In this document: positions 34,840-35,453 of the stretch, piece after piece
Numbering within the stretch: position 1 is the first letter of the stretch
Layout: the number at the start of each line of letters is the position of its first letter
NCBI GenBank assembly: GCA_905181825.1
Contig: CAJIZJ010000005.1
Span: 1 to 35,453 of the forward strand
Origin: an uncultured Flavobacteriaceae bacterium
GTDB taxonomy: Bacteria > Bacteroidota > Bacteroidia > Flavobacteriales > Flavobacteriaceae
Reading direction: 5' to 3'
DNA: 35,453 bases
Program-made: the position numbers and the translations under genes
The notes under the pieces: generated by a model
What the model was told of the DNA's origin: nothing
Seen by the model: the letters and a program-made list of their open reading frames with translations, nothing else
Databases searched by the model: none

Positions 34840-35453
34840 ATGTCAAATTTTATAAACACTTTACCTCTAATAATTCAGGATGCTGCTACAGTTGAAAGTC
34901 TTGCTGGAGCGATCAAAGAAGACATGGGAATGTTGTGGATGCTAATTGCTGGTATCTTAGTATTCTTTATGCAAGCTGGTTTTACTTTAGTAGAATCAGG
35001 AATGACACGTTCAAAAAATGCAGTGAATATCGCAATGAAAAACTTGCTTGATATTGCTGTAGGGTCTCTTACCTACTGGTTTGTAGGATACTCTTTAATG
35101 TATGGTGACACCACTAACGGATGGTTTTTCTGGAGTGGCATCATGCAAGGAGAAGGTGCTGATTTATTCTTCCAAACAATGTTTGCCGCCACTGCAGCAA
35201 CGATTGTTTCTGGAGCAATTGCTGGAAGAACAAAGTACTCAACCTACATTATCTTTTCAATTGTAATTACTGCTATTATCTACCCTATTGCTGGTGGATG
35301 GCAATGGCAAGGTTCAGGCTGGCTAACTGAGCTCGACTTCATTGACTTTGCTGGTTCTTCAATTGTTCATGCTGTAGGTGGTTTTGCTGCTTTAGTTGCT
35401 GCTTATATGGTAGGCCCTAGAATTGGAAAATACATTGACGGAAAAGTAATGCC
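34840..35453 (+). CDS. amt: Ammonium transporter, N-terminal part (cut by window edge)
   Basis: The reading frame opens at ATG 34840 and runs off the window after 204 codons. It has membrane segments around LWMLIAGILVFFMQAGFTLVE, a loop with SGMTRSKNAVNIAMKN, then further helices, and DFAGSSIVHAVGGFAALVAA. These are hallmark Amt/Mep/Rh features; the His in SIVHAV matches the first of the twin pore histidines. It imports ammonium across the inner membrane. The porin lies upstream and gltBD diverges, so the context is ammonium assimilation. A glnB/glnK gene may follow outside the window. Confidence 0.95.
   Translation, partial: MSNFINTLPLIIQDAATVESLAGAIKEDMGMLWMLIAGILVFFMQAGFTLVESGMTRSKNAVNIAMKNLLDIAVGSLTYWFVGYSLMYGDTTNGWFFWSGIMQGEGADLFFQTMFAATAATIVSGAIAGRTKYSTYIIFSIVITAIIYPIAGGWQWQGSGWLTELDFIDFAGSSIVHAVGGFAALVAAYMVGPRIGKYIDGKVM

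Overview
The window looks like a chromosomal segment of a marine-type Flavobacteriaceae bacterium (Bacteroidetes). The evidence is low GC content, many flavobacterial protein types (TSP3-repeat OmpA, an IPExxxVDY-family protein next to pyk, a long PurF-like protein, RNase HI with a viroplasmin-like domain), lipoproteins with acidic residues after the lipobox Cys, almost no Shine-Dalgarno sequences, and several promoters of the Bacteroidetes form TTTG-N19/20-TAnnTTTG. No rRNA, tRNA, insertion sequence, prophage or CRISPR array was seen. It reads as mostly core genome with a small accessory patch at the left end.

Layout. (1) 1-2515: surface and lipoprotein patch with a truncated Lcl/DUF1566-type protein, a Kazal-domain lipoprotein, an esterase-like lipoprotein, and two small proteins. 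(2) 2608-10970, all minus strand: addA-like helicase-nuclease, ompA-like porin/peptidoglycan anchor, addB-like nuclease subunit, and an alpha/beta hydrolase that follows addB stop-to-start. (3) 11079-11687: Mn-type superoxide dismutase. (4) 11862-16039, minus: purN, rnhA, a PfkB-family kinase and a 632-residue PurF-like amidophosphoribosyltransferase. (5) 16222-20513, plus: acpP-fabF-rnc, then an IPExxxVDY protein and pyk. (6) 20537-27259, minus: ilvD-ilvB-ilvN-ilvC-ilvA, a full isoleucine/valine block down to the keto acids. (7) 27426-33391, minus: gltB-gltD glutamate synthase. (8) 33804-35453, plus: an outer-membrane porin and the start of an ammonium transporter gene, cut by the window edge.

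How they work together. The right third is a nitrogen-to-amino-acid block. A porin and Amt could bring ammonium in, GltBD makes glutamate, and the Ilv enzymes make the branched-chain keto acids that glutamate then transaminates. The gltB and porin-amt genes diverge from a roughly 410-bp region. It carries two ACCC(C/T)-N9/10-GGGGT inverted repeats centred about five helical turns apart, the nearer one overlapping the -33 element of the predicted porin promoter. This possible nitrogen-control region is the most interesting regulatory signal in the window. Other points of note are the AddB-like protein without Walker A or Fe-S cysteines, a possible ilv leader ORF with a hairpin, and the unknown IPExxxVDY protein.
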